From: Auxenochlorella pyrenoidosa
Lineage: Eukaryota > Chlorophyta > Trebouxiophyceae > Chlorellales > Chlorellaceae
Direction: 5' to 3'
Assembly (NCBI GenBank): GCA_001430745.1
Contig: KQ481983.1
Span: forward strand, 1,261,234-1,295,471
Length of the DNA stretch: 34,238 nucleotides
In this document: one piece after another, positions 1-11,200 of the stretch
How positions within the stretch are numbered: the first letter of the stretch is position 1
Layout of the letters: every line of letters begins with the position of its first letter
Program-made: the position numbers and the translations under genes
Notes under the pieces: generated by a model
Told to the model about the DNA's origin: nothing
Databases searched by the model: none
What the model saw: the letters and a program-made list of their open reading frames with translations, nothing else

Positions 1-50
1 CCCCCCCCCCCCCCACCCCCCACCCCCCACCCCCCAAAGGGCCCACTCAC

Positions 51-1565
51 GCCAGCTGCGCGTCCAGCACATCCCACATGTGCCCGGACTCGCGCTGCTC
101 TAGCGTCTCGCCGATGCAGGCGATGACCTTGAGGCCCTGGCTCAGCGCGTACTCGCACTTCATGCCCACCAGCTCGTCGTCCTCGCGGCACAGCGAGCGC
201 CGCTCTGTGCGGGGTGGGGAGCGCGAGGAGGGGCAGGTGTGCGGGCGGGTGGGACGGGCAATCAGGCATGCATGGTGACCGCATGGGGGCGGGGCCGTGG
301 CGGACCCGAGGCCGGGCAGCCTGCAGACCGGGGGGTGTGCAGGGGCGGGCGGCGCGGCCCCGCCCGCCCTCACCAGAGTGGCCCAGGATCACCCAGGGGA
401 TCTCCATGTCGTGCAGCATCTCGGCAGACACCTCGCCCGTGTACGCGCCGCCCTTGGACACCCAGCAGTCCTGCCCAGGAGGGGGGCCGGGGAGGGGGAA
501 GGGGTTGCAGCGGCGCAGGGAATGCCGCTGCATGGCTGGGCGCCCAGGAGTCGTCGCCACGAGCTTCCGATCCGCCCTGGGTGCGCGGTATCCCAGGCCC
601 CGCCAGGCATGCGGGCATGCATCCGGCCCTGATGGGACCGGCATGGAATGCTGGGGGGGGGGGGGGGGGGCAACACACAGCCAACAAGGGCGGCTGTCTT
701 GAGCTGGGGCAACTGCAGGGCCTCGGGACCCCGCTAGCCTTCAACCAGTGCACAGCCGCCCCTGCCCCACCTGCGCCGCGATCTGGAAGGGCGGCCGGAG
801 GGAGCGCTGCACGCGGTCCAGGTGCACAAAGGTGGGGGCCACCACGATCTCCACGCTGTCGGGAACAGAGCCTGCCAGCGAGGAGGGGAGTTGGCGGAGG
901 GAGATGGGGAGGGGTGGGGAGGGGTGGGGCTATGGTGGGGGGCCGCGGGCGAGGCTTGGGCGGCCACATCTGCCTTGTGGGAACCAGGGATCCAGCTGAG
1001 GCTGATATGCTCCTGCTGAAAATGTGCAGCGTGGGGTCTCTCCTGTTCCCTGGCGCAGCATGCAGGGCCGCATGTATGCGATCGGCAGCATGCATTGCCG
1101 CGCATGCTGCCGCAGCAGCGGCGGCTGCCGCACACACCGGCGTTCAGCTCATCCACAAGCTGCGTTACGCTCTGCAGGGTGCCGTTGCACTTCCAGTTCT
1201 GCAGGGGGGGAGTGACCACCACTGATGCAGGGCTTGCCCATGCCCCGGCTGAGCCAGGCTCAGCTGCTGTCGTCAGCGCCGACAGCGGCGGCGCCAGCCT
1301 CCCTGGCTGCAACCTCCCGCACGTGGCTGCCACCCATCCGACTGCTCAACCCTCCAATGGCCCGCACGAAGCAAATGTGCCGGCACGCGAGCGGGTTTGC
1401 GGCCCCACGAGGTGCCCCCAAGCCTCAGCTTGATCTCACCCCGCCGATGAAGAACCTGCCGCTGCCACGCATCACAACAGCGCATCGGCTCGCCCGCTGG
1501 CAGTTGGAGCGCCGCACGGTGGGCAGCTGCACCCGCTGGTGCACCAGCGCCTGGCCGAACGTCAT
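51..1565 (-). CDS. TPI: Triosephosphate isomerase, plastid-type (3' end outside window)
   Basis: Interconverts dihydroxyacetone phosphate and glyceraldehyde 3-phosphate in the Calvin cycle and glycolysis. Exons read on the minus strand: 1565-1440, 1198-1138, 871-771, 470-374 and 204-51. Phases agree at each junction and all introns are GT-AG. The exons join GRFFIGG to NWKCNGT (substrate-binding Asn and catalytic Lys), then [26 protein letters not shown], and WVILGHS joined to ERRSLCRE, which carries the catalytic His loop. The last visible exon has [15 protein letters not shown] and ends at a GTGAG donor at position 50, so the catalytic Glu and the C-terminus lie outside. The 36 or so residues before RFFIGG are rich in Arg, Ser, Val and Ala and lack acidic residues, which suggests a chloroplast transit peptide. 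An in-frame upstream ATG at 1613 is an alternative start. The usual AAQNCW is AAQDCW here. Family assignment is certain; plastid location is inferred. Confidence 0.95.
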
Positions 1566-2755
1566 GTTGGGGGAGGGTTGTGAGGCGCCGCACGCGGCTA
1601 GGGATGCATCCAAATGCGCTCAGAGAGCCGATGGCGATGCTAGAGGCGGGCGATGGCCCCGCGGAGGGTGTCAAAGGCCGTGCTGTCAGCCGTGCTGCGC
1701 GTCGATGGGCAGCCCCACGCCCTTATGCTGGGGCATTGCATGTTCGTGACATTGGAATGTGCGCGTTGCATGCGGCGATCACGCCCATAGAGCAACTACC
1801 CATTGTTGCTGCAGAGGGCGGAGGCGGGCAGGAGCAGCCACTTTTGGTAGCGTGGGGCAGATGGGGGGCAGGTGCAGCGCGTGTTGCAGCCTTAAGTCAG
1901 CAGAGTGTTCAACAGCAGGCACGAGAGGGATGAGCCTGCTGCTGCTCTGAGTTGAGGGAAGGCCTTCTGCTCTTAGCACAGCGGATGTGGAGTGTTTGCT
2001 CTGGTACGGCGGGCCAGGGAGTGCCTACTGGCCCGATGCACAATGAAAGAGCACCCCTTCATGCACCATTCAAAGCGCCTCTAAGCAGCGTGCCTGCGGA
2101 GCAGCTGGTGCCAGCAGCACAATGCCAGACATCAGATGCAACTAGAAACCTCACCGCTCGGTCGAATGCACACAACAAACCCGATTTTCGGCGCAAAGCA
2201 ATTGATCTGCCAGGCAGCAGTGCTCAATACAACTTTACTGGTCAACCCTATCGGCGAGTGCAGCACACTAGCCAAGGGAGGCCTCCCCTTCATCTGTGCG
2301 ACCTTCAGGCGTGCTGTGCTGGCCCGCATGGCGGGGATGCAGGACCAGTAGCACCTGAGTTAGCCGATGGCCTGTGAGTGATCAGTCATTAGCGCGCCCT
2401 AATCTATACAATTTATTGGCGCCCAGCGCCTGTAAAAACTGCATGCAAGCCGGTTGAGTTCCGTGAACAGCGCTGGCTTCGTGTGCGAGCCATTGCATGC
2501 TGTAATTCTATCATAACAAGCCCAACACAAGCTTTGAAATCCGCTGAAGGCCTGCTGTCTCCCTCCTGCAAGTACCTATTCAGTGAGAAGGGCCGCCCGC
2601 CGCTTGCTGCCCCTTCGGAAGCGTTTCTTCTTCGACATAGATCTCAGGCAGTGCAGATCAGCTTGACGCCTGATAGGTGCTCCCCAGCTGTTGCCGCCAC
2701 CGCTGCAGCGTTCCTGCCGTGAGCTACCTTTCATGTTCCTGCCCCACCTCTTGCT
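1566..2755. other. Intergenic region between divergent TPI and the GT77-like gene
   Basis: About 1.2 kb between two divergent start codons, lower in GC than the flanking genes. It should contain both promoters and 5' UTRs. No recognised coding exon was found. Two plus-strand TGTAA motifs (2431-2435, 2501-2505) could mark the 3' end of an unrecognised plus-strand transcript. The only plus-strand frame with a protein-like look is a 71-codon frame at 2136-2351, with no family resemblance I can name. Confidence 0.4.
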
Positions 2756-5700
2756 ATGCAGGCCCTTGCAACTTATAAAGCCAGCAATGCTAGCATGGCC
2801 AAGTTTGTCACTGGCAAGGAGGCGACCAGCATTTCAGTGGCGGCTGCCATCGCATTGCTGCTCTCAGGCAAGTGGCGGACTGCTGGGCAAGTGCGGTGGG
2901 TGCAGCCCCCGGGTCTGTGATGCTGCTCCCTCCCACCATTACCTCTGCGTACATCTCACGCAGGTCTAGGCATTGCTGTGTGGCACGGCATGGGCGCCGG
3001 GTGGCGCCATGAGGAGGCCACCCCGCAGCAGCTCTCCCTCTCCCTCCGGCTGTTGTCCCTTATGGGCACAAGCGGTGGGTTCAGAGCGGGGCACGGGCCT
3101 TGATTGTCAGGCTGCCTAGGCCCGGTTTGCTGCACGTCAATTCGTGGCACGGCATGCCTCCCACTGATTGGCTGGCTGCAAAGGCTCGAACCTCCCAAAC
3201 CTCGCCTGCCTGCCTTGCATGCAGCTGCAAGTGCAGGTGACAGCCAAGCGGCAGGCACCGCTGCGGCCGCTGGCGATGCCCATGCAGCAGCAGCAGCCGG
3301 CAGCAGCAGCGCCGATGGCGTGGCTGCAGACGCCTCGGTGGGGCCGGGTGGGGACGGTGCAGGCCTGGAGCGCTTCCGTCTGCCCAGCCAGGCTTCGTAC
3401 GACAAACTGCAGGCAAGGCCCCACACCCTGATTTGCCTGACCTGGGTGCTGACTGGTGGTGCGGGGTGCCGCCTCCAGGCCGGGCTTGTGGCCCTCCCGC
3501 TCATGCACCCCACATACCCAGCACCAGCGGCATGGGCCGCCACGCCGTGCCGCCGCTCACCCAGCTTGCCTGGCCTTCCCCGCCCCGCCCAGCAGGCCGA
3601 CCCTGGGGCCTTGGACGGCAGCCCGGAGCTGGCCGCGGAGTTTGAGGCGGCGCCGTGGCTGCTGCCGCCGCGCACGACAGCGCTGCCGTATGCGGGCGTC
3701 ACCGGCTTTGACGCTCTGCTTGAGCTCCGGGCAGCCGAGGTGCCGGGCCTCAACACCAGCAAGGCCGTGTCCTTCCTCACCTCCACGCTGCACGACCCGC
3801 TCACCACCGCCCTCACCCAGAACTGCAGTGAGCGGGGCGGCCAGGCCGGGTAGCCCAGCCAGCCGCCCTCCTTCCGCCTCTCGCCGGCGTGCCCGAGCAC
3901 CCGCTGGGCAGCGCCGCGTGCCAGCCGTTGCGCCACTGTGCCACACGCGTGCGCGCCCCGCCCTCTGCTTCACAGCTCCCCCGGCCGCTGGCGCGGCCAG
4001 CCACCACCAGCGCAGCCCCCTCACCGCCCCTTCCCCGCCTGCTGGCCCCCGCAGTCTACTCGCTGGTCAAGTTTGCCGGGGTGACAAACTACATAGTGGC
4101 GGTGTGGACTGAGGAGGCGCTGGGCGCGTGCGCCGACCTGAATCTGCCCTGCACCGACATCCGGCCCCTGGTCGAGGCCCGGGGCCTGCCGGAGGAGAAG
4201 CAGCGGGGCCAGTTTGTGACGTGGACGCGGCACATCGTGGCGGAGCGGGTGCTGGAAAAGGGCCTGGCCATGCACTTCATGGGTGAGGGCGCAGTGGCAG
4301 AGCGCGGGCGCTGGCTTGATTGTTGCAGGGCGCCCGGGGGCTGTTTGGGGGACAGCTGGGAGGGCAGCCATGCAGCGGCCTCCGCTCCTGGGAATGTGGG
4401 CTGCACCAAGTGAAGTGCGGTGGTTGCCTCGGGAGGTTGACTGTTTCCCTGGCTGCTTTGGCCTGGACGCCTGCTTTGCAGCCGCCATCGCCGCCGCTGG
4501 CAGCAGCGTTTGCGAGCCTGCTGCCTGCAGGCGGGCGGGGAGAGCCAAGTCGTGCTCAGTGTTGGGCCGCAGGGCAGCGGCCCTGCGCTCTTGTCTCGCC
4601 CTGGCCCTGGCGGGTTCCCTGGGCTGACTACTGCTACCCGCCCTGCCTGGCCTTGCCTGGCCCTGCACCGCGCAGACATGGACCTGGCGTACGCGGCCAA
4701 GCCCCTGTGGCTCAGCTACATGACCATCCTGCACGACCCGCCCGCGGACGCGGCCTTCATGAACGAGGAGGCGGGCATCGGGCCGCGTGCGTGCCGCCGC
4801 CCACCTGCACCCGCCCGCACCAGCTGCTGCTGGCCGCCTGCAGCCGCCCGCGCGAGCTGCTGCTGCCCAAGCTGCTGCTGCAAAAGCATGCTGTCGCCCC
4901 CGGCTGCAGCCTGCGCTCATGCAGTGGTTGCGTTTCTGCTGCCGCCACTGCTGCTGCGTGGAGCTCGTGCATCGTGGCTGGCGACGCGCGCCTGCTTGCA
5001 CCCTGGCGTGGTCCTTGTCGCTGCCAGCGGCGCTGCTGCCCCGGGCTCACCCCTGCTCCCGCCCCTGGCTGCCCGCCCGCCGCGCCCGCAGTGAACACGG
5101 GCAACTTTGTGGTGATGCCCACCCCCAAGGGGCGGGAGTTCATCCAGCGCATGCTGGAGGGCCTGATCGAGTATGTGGGCAAGGACACGGCGGAGCAGAT
5201 CTGGATCAACAACAAGCTGGCGCACCAGCAGGTCTTCCAGCTGTGCCGCAACCGCCAGCAGTGCTACCGCATCCTGGACGAGGTGCGCCCTGGGGGGTGT
5301 GCGGTGTGCGTGTATGTGTTTGGGGGTGGGGTAGAGGTAGGCGGGTGAGGGGTGGTGGTGGAGGGGGGTCCGAGGGTGCATTCCCTGCGCGCCTGCCTGC
5401 CTCGGTTTGCAGGTCAGCACGCGGCCGTTGCATGTGCGCCCTGGGGCACATAACCAGGCCGCACCGGGCACGCAGCCGCCCGGCCTGCGATCCGCCGCAA
5501 GAACAGCTGTGCCAGCCATGAGCCGCACCGCTCGCTGGTGCCGCAGAATGAGAAGGAGAACCGGACGGGCCGGCTGGTGCTCATCCGCACCTACCAGCCG
5601 CCCTACTGGTCCTACTCCAACCACGACTTTTGCGCCATGGCCCAGCCCTGGGCGCCCTCGCTCGACCTGTGCGACTGGAACAGTGAGCAGCGGCAGGGCG

Positions 5701-6469
5701 CGGTCGAGGGGATGCAGCGCCAGCAGCTGGAGGGTGTGGTGGCGCTGGTGTCTGTGGGGTGAGGTCGGATTGGGGGGCAGCGCGTGTTGGCGGGTTGCTG
5801 CCCAGCAGGGGACGGAGCGGGGGGGTGCTGTGAGCAGGGGCAGCCGCCCTCCGGGCGGGCTGCGGCGCTACACAGGGCGCTGCCTGGCTGTGAGGCCCCG
5901 CGCAGCAATGCACGGCGCCCTTTAAGCGGCATGCCCCGGCCCTCCACTTCACCTAACACCACGCCCCCCCCCCCCCTCTTGCCCCCCCGCAGTCCTCTAC
6001 TTCCACGCGTACTGCAACCACCCCGAGGAGAAGGTCCGCATGCTGCGGGACCAGGCGCTGTGGTTCATGGACGTGGACCCGGGTGCGCCTGGCAGGCGGG
6101 GGCCCCCTGCCCGCAGCGCCGGGCTCTCCGCTGACGGCGCTTCCCCGCACCTGCTCGACGTGCACACCGTGCATGCCAGCTAATGGAGCAAGGAGAGGCC
6201 AGCTCACACACCAGCTGCTCAATGGGGATCCCTCCTTGCTGACGTTGTACCGGAGTCGTTCCACTACGTGTCCCTGATGCTGTGCAGACGCGGGCTGGTG
6301 CGCGCGCAGGCTGGGGTCGGAGCTGCACGGGGCGGTGGAGTGCAGGCCCTTGGTGTGGCGGGAGCCCAAGTTGGAGCTGCCCGTCACGCGGTGCGCGGGC
6401 GGCCTGGCGTGGCACCACGAGCGGCCCAGCTTTGACCGGCGCATGCTGCGGTGGCGGGGGGCTGGATAG
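2756..6469 (+). CDS. Type II membrane nucleotide-diphospho-sugar glycosyltransferase, GT77-like
   Basis: Probable Golgi glycosyltransferase acting on cell-wall or secreted glycans. Ten exons: 2756-2867, 2964-3074, 3225-3412, 3593-3827, 4055-4282, 4676-4786, 5092-5282, about 5502-5682, 5993-6082 and 6288-6469 (TAG); about 542 residues. Exons 1-2 encode a short cytosolic tail and one membrane anchor (SVAAAIALLLSGLGIAVW, residues about 28-45), followed by an Ala-rich stem. The catalytic part has TNYIVAVWTEEA, the DxD-type metal/nucleotide-sugar site in HFMDMDLAYAAKPLW (split by an intron), and LNTGNFVVMPTPKG, all typical of the Nucleotid_trans (PF03407) fold. Introns 1 (GCAAGT) and 3 (GCAAGG) have GC donors. 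The acceptor of exon 8 is doubtful: only a CAAG at 5500-5501 keeps phase, so a non-consensus site or an indel is possible. Donor sugar and acceptor are unknown. Confidence 0.8.
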
Positions 6470-6507
6470 CCTGCTGGGGAGCTCGTTCACCGTCTTGTGA
6501 TCATGCG

Positions 6508-6512
6508 TGTAA
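6508..6512 (+). terminator. TGTAA polyadenylation signal of the GT77-like gene
   Basis: A TGTAA pentamer, the usual green-algal poly(A) signal, lies 39 bases after the TAG stop at 6467-6469. This gives a short 3' UTR. The gene then converges on the minus-strand HNH gene. Confidence 0.6.
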
Positions 6513-6731
6513 GCTCAGGCTGGGCTCGTGGGGCTTGAGGCTGATTAAATGAGGAGATCGCAGGGGGCCAGGTGCTGCCATGTGAACTCCAGCATGTGGG
6601 CAGGCACGCTTTCAAAGGCCAGGCTGCACGTGCCTTCTCGGTTTCCCAGCTCGGCGGTTGGTGTTGGCTTTGTCCTTTCCATGCTTACGTTTCTGGTGCA
6701 TCGATGAATGGCATGATGGTGCAGAGGTGGT

Positions 6732-7304
6732 TCAGGGGGCATCGCTTGCGTGCAAGTCGCCTTGGTGGGTGGTCCAGCCCATGTGCCATGGGCAAATGCA
6801 AAGCTTCTTGTGGCACTTGTGGCGCACAACAGAGTGGGCATGTGGGGGCGGGCCGTGGTACAAGTAGCAAAGGAGCCTGTGCAGCCCAAAGTCCAGATCA
6901 TTGCTCACAAATCCCCAGGGCTTGACATGAATGTAGCCCCTGTTTGGGCTCTTGGGCTTGTGGCTTTGGGCGCCATGGGGCTGCAGCCTGAATGCACTGC
7001 CCGCTGGGGTGGACAGCCACTGGGTGATGCCGCCTACAACGTAGCAGGGGGTGTGAAGCTCAGGGGATGTCTGGTGAGCAGGAAGGCAGCCCTGCAAGCC
7101 CCTGAAAGTGCCAAAGCCCCAGGTCTGGCCAGAAGGGAAGTGGGGCTTGCAATCGACGGAGCACTGCCTAAAAATGGGCTCAACAAGGTTAATCAGGCCA
7201 GTCCACCAGATGGCGTCATGTGACACGGGATCCTGGTGAAAAAACGACGGCGTGGGGTGCTGATTGGCGACGTGAGCCATGGCCCAAACTGGGGTGAACG
7301 CCAT
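6732..7304 (-). CDS. HNH / His-Me finger endonuclease-like protein
   Basis: A 190-codon uninterrupted frame from the ATG at 7304 to a TGA at 6732-6734. Near the C-terminus it reads YIHVKPWGFVSNDLDFGLHRLLCYLYHGPPP and then VVRHKCHKKLCICPWHMGWTTHQGDL (shown here in parts: HKCHKKLC, ICPWHMGW, THQGDL). The C-x4-C-x-C-P-W-H spacing, a preceding His-rich strand and a following Thr-His resemble the zinc-binding loop of His-Me finger homing endonucleases (zf-His_Me_endon, I-PpoI type). The family is known for DNA cleavage and spread by lateral movement. Unlike every neighbour it has no intron, and it sits in lower-GC sequence, which fits recent insertion. It converges on the GT77-like gene. The N-terminal 100 residues are unrecognised. 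It may be an active enzyme, a domesticated DNA-binding protein or a decaying copy. Confidence 0.6.
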   Translation of the reverse strand: MAFTPVWAMAHVANQHPTPSFFHQDPVSHDAIWWTGLINLVEPIFRQCSVDCKPHFPSGQTWGFGTFRGLQGCLPAHQTSPELHTPCYVVGGITQWLSTPAGSAFRLQPHGAQSHKPKSPNRGYIHVKPWGFVSNDLDFGLHRLLCYLYHGPPPHAHSVVRHKCHKKLCICPWHMGWTTHQGDLHASDAP

Positions 7305-8283
7305 GCCTGACGACAGGTGGGGGAGCGGGTGCCACCTCTTCTTCAACTGTTGGACTGTCTCTCAGTGGGCCAGGATGGCTGTGGCGAATTGCAAGGTAAG
7401 AAGGTGTGCCTGCAAACGAGGGAAGGAAGAGGGTATGGCCAGGTGGGCAATTGTGTTGGCTTGCTGTGCCATGGCAGCTGCAGCCCATTTGGGCCAGGTA
7501 GAAACGGTGAGATCGCCCCACCCGAGGCCAGGCAAAAGCAAGCAAGCCAGTCACAGGGCAGGACCAAAGGGAGGTGCTCAGGCTCCCAATGCGCTTGAGG
7601 ATGGAGTAGAAATGCTCGTCTCAGAGAGCAGAATGCGCACATGGTGGCACTCAAGTGGCACGCCTGCCACTGGGGAATTCCCATGCAAACGCGTCATGCA
7701 CAGCGCGCACGACATGCCAGGGGCCAGGCTGAGCAAAGTGGCCACACTGCCTCACTCCCACACAGCACAAGCAGTGCACCCTCAGCTGGTTGCAACGTGC
7801 TCAGGAAGATGCACAGAATCAGTGGACACTCACAGCACGACCAAATCCCGCGCCCTCGACTGCGGGGGTTCCCAGCAAGAATGTGCAGAATGGGGGGTTC
7901 TGCCCGGTCGTGTGCTCATTTGCTGACCTCGGGCATGCTGCGCATGCTGTGATCAGCCGACGGTACCATCGCATGCCCCTCGTTGATTAATCCATTCTGA
8001 CAATGTTGCACATCAAGGGCTTGCTGCTGGCATTAGGTCGTAACGTTGTTGACACCACTCCCTCTGCTGCTGGCCAGGCAACCAAACGCCCTCGCAGCTC
8101 GATCCAGCCCGCCTGCCCTTGCATCCTTCCCTCTAGTGGCCACTCAGTCAGTGTTCCGCTGCAATCCAACAGAGTTGTGGTCCTTGCAACAGGGCATGAA
8201 GGCGGGTGCTCTGCTGCCAGATGGGCGTGAGGGCATGGTGTGCAACACCCATCAAAAAGCGCCAGTGCCGCCGGGCAGCGGCG
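7305..8283. other. Intergenic region upstream of the HNH gene and downstream of ORC4
   Basis: About 980 bases of lower-GC sequence. It contains several open frames on both strands but none with a recognisable motif, no strong splice pattern and no TGTAA on the minus strand to mark the ORC4 3' end. Part of it may be the promoter or an N-terminal extension of the HNH gene, as an in-frame opening continues to about 7346. Confidence 0.4.
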
Positions 8284-11200
8284 TCACAGGAACTGCCCCG
8301 CAGTGGTGCCCAGGCCGTCCTCCCGGCGGAACCACTGGCTCAGCGCATGCGGGCAATTCCAGTGCGCGCCCAGGCCATCCTCCACCTCCTCCCGGGTGGC
8401 CAGCAGGTAGGCGGCGGCGTAGGCGCGGCACCCCGCGCGCGCCTCGCTCCTGCGCGCGCGCGAGTGAGGCAGCATGCGGTGGGGCGGGGACGAGAGCAGC
8501 GACGCTGCATCCCGGGGCATGCGGCAGCCCCGGCGCTGTGCTGCCATGGCTCGCACGCGACCAGGGACCTTGCCAGGTGGCACGCAGCCTGCATGAGCGT
8601 GGCCCCGCAGGCAGGGCAGCAGCAGCTGCCACAGGTCATGCCAGACGGCGGCAGCGGCAACGCGGCACCGGCACTAACAGAGCAGCGCACCGCGGGTCGA
8701 CAAACGCCACCAGCCCCTCGGCCAGCAGGTGGTCCCACGCCTTGGCGGCCGCCTCCCGGCTGTAGTTGTCCACGTCAGCGCGCACAGCGTACCGATTGAA
8801 CTCGTGGTGCGCCTGCAGGCAGGCAGGCAGGCGGGTGGTACCCAACACCAGGCAGGCAGGCCTGATGAGCGGGCCAGCGTGTGGCGCGAGCTCATTCGCC
8901 CATGCACGCATGCCAGCGCCTGCTTCGGACCCAACCTCACCCTGCCTCCCCATGCGCAGCGTCCCGGCCGCCCCCGGGTCTGCCCCCACCGCCCCGACGG
9001 CAGCCTGCCAGCGGCGGTTCTGGCAGCGGCCGGCCCTGCCGCCCTGTGCACCCACCATCTCAAAGTTCAGGTCCTCGCTGCCCTTGGCTGTCACGCGGTG
9101 CACCGCCACCAGCAGCGCCAGGTCAAGGATGGGCAGCGAGGCGATGATGTTGACCTGCGTGCGCAAGGGGGTGTGTGTGGGTGTGTGGGTGGGGTGGGGA
9201 GTTGCAGCATGCATGTGCTGGGGCCTAACTGGGCATGTGCAGGCCGAGACCGAGGACGATTGCGCACGCAGCGGCAAGGGGCCCAGGCTGGGAGCAGCGG
9301 GCCTGCAGCACTGCAGGCCCCGCCACCCTGCCCGGTCAATGCAGTGGGTCACCCCGGGACGCCACCCACCATGGCCTTGCGCTGCCCCAGCTGCCGCTCC
9401 ACCGCCGCCAGCAGGGCGGTCGTGCTGAGCTGGCCGGCGCGCAGCGTTCCCGCCGCGGCCGCCACGTCGGCGATGCTGGCCAGCACGCGCAGCGAGGGAT
9501 AGATGTTGATGCAGCGCTGCAGGGCGGAGCGCACCGCGGCGCTCTCGCAGGCGGCCGCCACAGAGGCGTCCCACCGCCGCGCCCAGTCGGAGGGGGCAAA
9601 GCCTGGCGGCAGGGTCAGCATGGCCTGCAGGGCGGGGCCGTGCCAGGTGTCGGGACCAGCGAGCAGAGTGCTGGGGGCACGTCCGCTGGGGGCACGTCCG
9701 CACATCCTCGCCCCAATCGAGGCACTGCATCGGCAGGCGTGCTGTACGCTGCCCGCACTGGGACAGACAGCGGGCGGGCCACTACCAGTAGCAGGTCATG
9801 CGGCGCCTGCAGAAGAGTGAAGCAGCATGGGTGACAAGCAAGCCGCCAGGTACACAGACTGGCCCAGCTCTCGCCTTGAGCACCTCCAGCGCGCCGTCCT
9901 GAGCCTCCTGCCGCTTGCCGGTCTCCCCATCCTCGCGGGCCGCCACAGGCAGCACGCTGGTGGGCAGCGACAGGTCCAGCTTCCGGTGGCTGCACGGCGG
10001 GAGGGCCCAAGCCAAGGGACCGCCCCTGTCAAGGTGCTGGCATGTCGGAAGGAGCCGGGTCCGGTGTCTTTGCAGCAGGGGGAACGCTTGGGAGGCCCTT
10101 TCAAAATGTGTGCCTGCCCACCTGAATCGGCTCTTCACCCGCTTCTCTAGCATCTCCACCACGTCGTGCCGGCAGGTCAGGCCGACCACAGCCGCCTGCA
10201 CACGAGCCGGGACAGGCGCAGCACGGCTGAGCAGGGCAGCACCCAACACACGGTGCCAGGTAGATGGCCGAATTGTCAGAAGGCAGTGCGAAAGGAGCAG
10301 TGCCCAACATGCAGGCAGCGCCAGTGCGGCCCCGCACGACGTGCCCCGCTGCCGGCGCCGTCAAAGCGCGCGGCCATGGCCCCACTCGGAGGAGCGCGGC
10401 ACCGCTGCCCGCGCGCCCATGTCGCTTGCGTCAAGCCCCTGCAGCCCTGCAACCACCCCGGCCACCTCCCGCCCCCGTGGCGCGCGCCTACCTGCATGCC
10501 ACTGGTCTGCAGCGCGTCCAGCAGGTTGTACAGCAGCGTCTGCTTGGAGCGCTTGGCGGCAAACAGGTCGAACTCGTCCAGCACAAACACCACGCTCTTC
10601 ACGGAGCTGCAGCAGGGGGTGGGAGGTGTGCGTGTGTGGGGGGGTGTGGGGGGCCTGGGGGCGTCACACACCGGCCGTCACACACCGTCGAACCCCGGTA
10701 GCCGAGATATTGAACTGGACAAGTTGGTTTCCGGGATCAGATTTGGGTGCAGATCAGTGTGCACTGCAGCATCACGCGGTTGCTTTGATGAACAGGTGAG
10801 CTGTGGGTGACCACAGGCTGCGCCAGGCCTGGCCGGGTCCGCCACGCCAGCATGCAAGCCAGCCTTGCACAGCGCTGCAACCCCCACTTCACAATAGCCC
10901 AGCGTGTCCAGCGCACCTGGCGAGCGCGCTGAGCATGCCCCGCACAAACTCTATGTTTTCTGCCACCGATGCCGCCCGGCTGAAGGTGTACTTGAACTCC
11001 CTGCGGAAGCACGGCAGCAGGGGGAAGAAGTCGGGACAGCCTGGCAGACCCTAACCATACGAGGCATGCGCCAGGCCTGCCTGCACGACGGAAGTCTGCT
11101 GGGCAATGTGCAGGCCGGGAGCACAAAATGGCAAACAGCATCGCATGGACGGCTCGCTGCCACGGCCCCAGGCCGGCCCAGCGCAGGCGCACCAAGGGCC

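Noticed and set aside
1..36. Poly-C tract at the left edge (also G/C runs near 652, 5966, 19690, 25000 and 28680)
   Set aside because: Homopolymers inside introns or spacers, common in this GC-rich genome; no function can be supported.
239..1225. Long plus-strand frame of 328 codons
   Set aside because: It runs antisense across TPI exons and introns, is GC-driven and has no motif.
6750..7223. 157-codon plus-strand frame
   Set aside because: Antisense of the HNH-like frame; only the minus strand shows the zinc-loop motif.
9661..9700. Duplicated CTGGGGGCACGTCCG
   Set aside because: A two-copy 15-base duplication in ORC4 intron 9, too short and simple to call an element; not a CRISPR or mobile-element end.
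10660..10720. GGTTCGACGG on the minus strand resembling a tRNA T-loop, with a repeated GTCACACACCG
   Set aside because: No cloverleaf can be drawn; it lies inside ORC4 intron 5 and the repeat is a short direct duplication.
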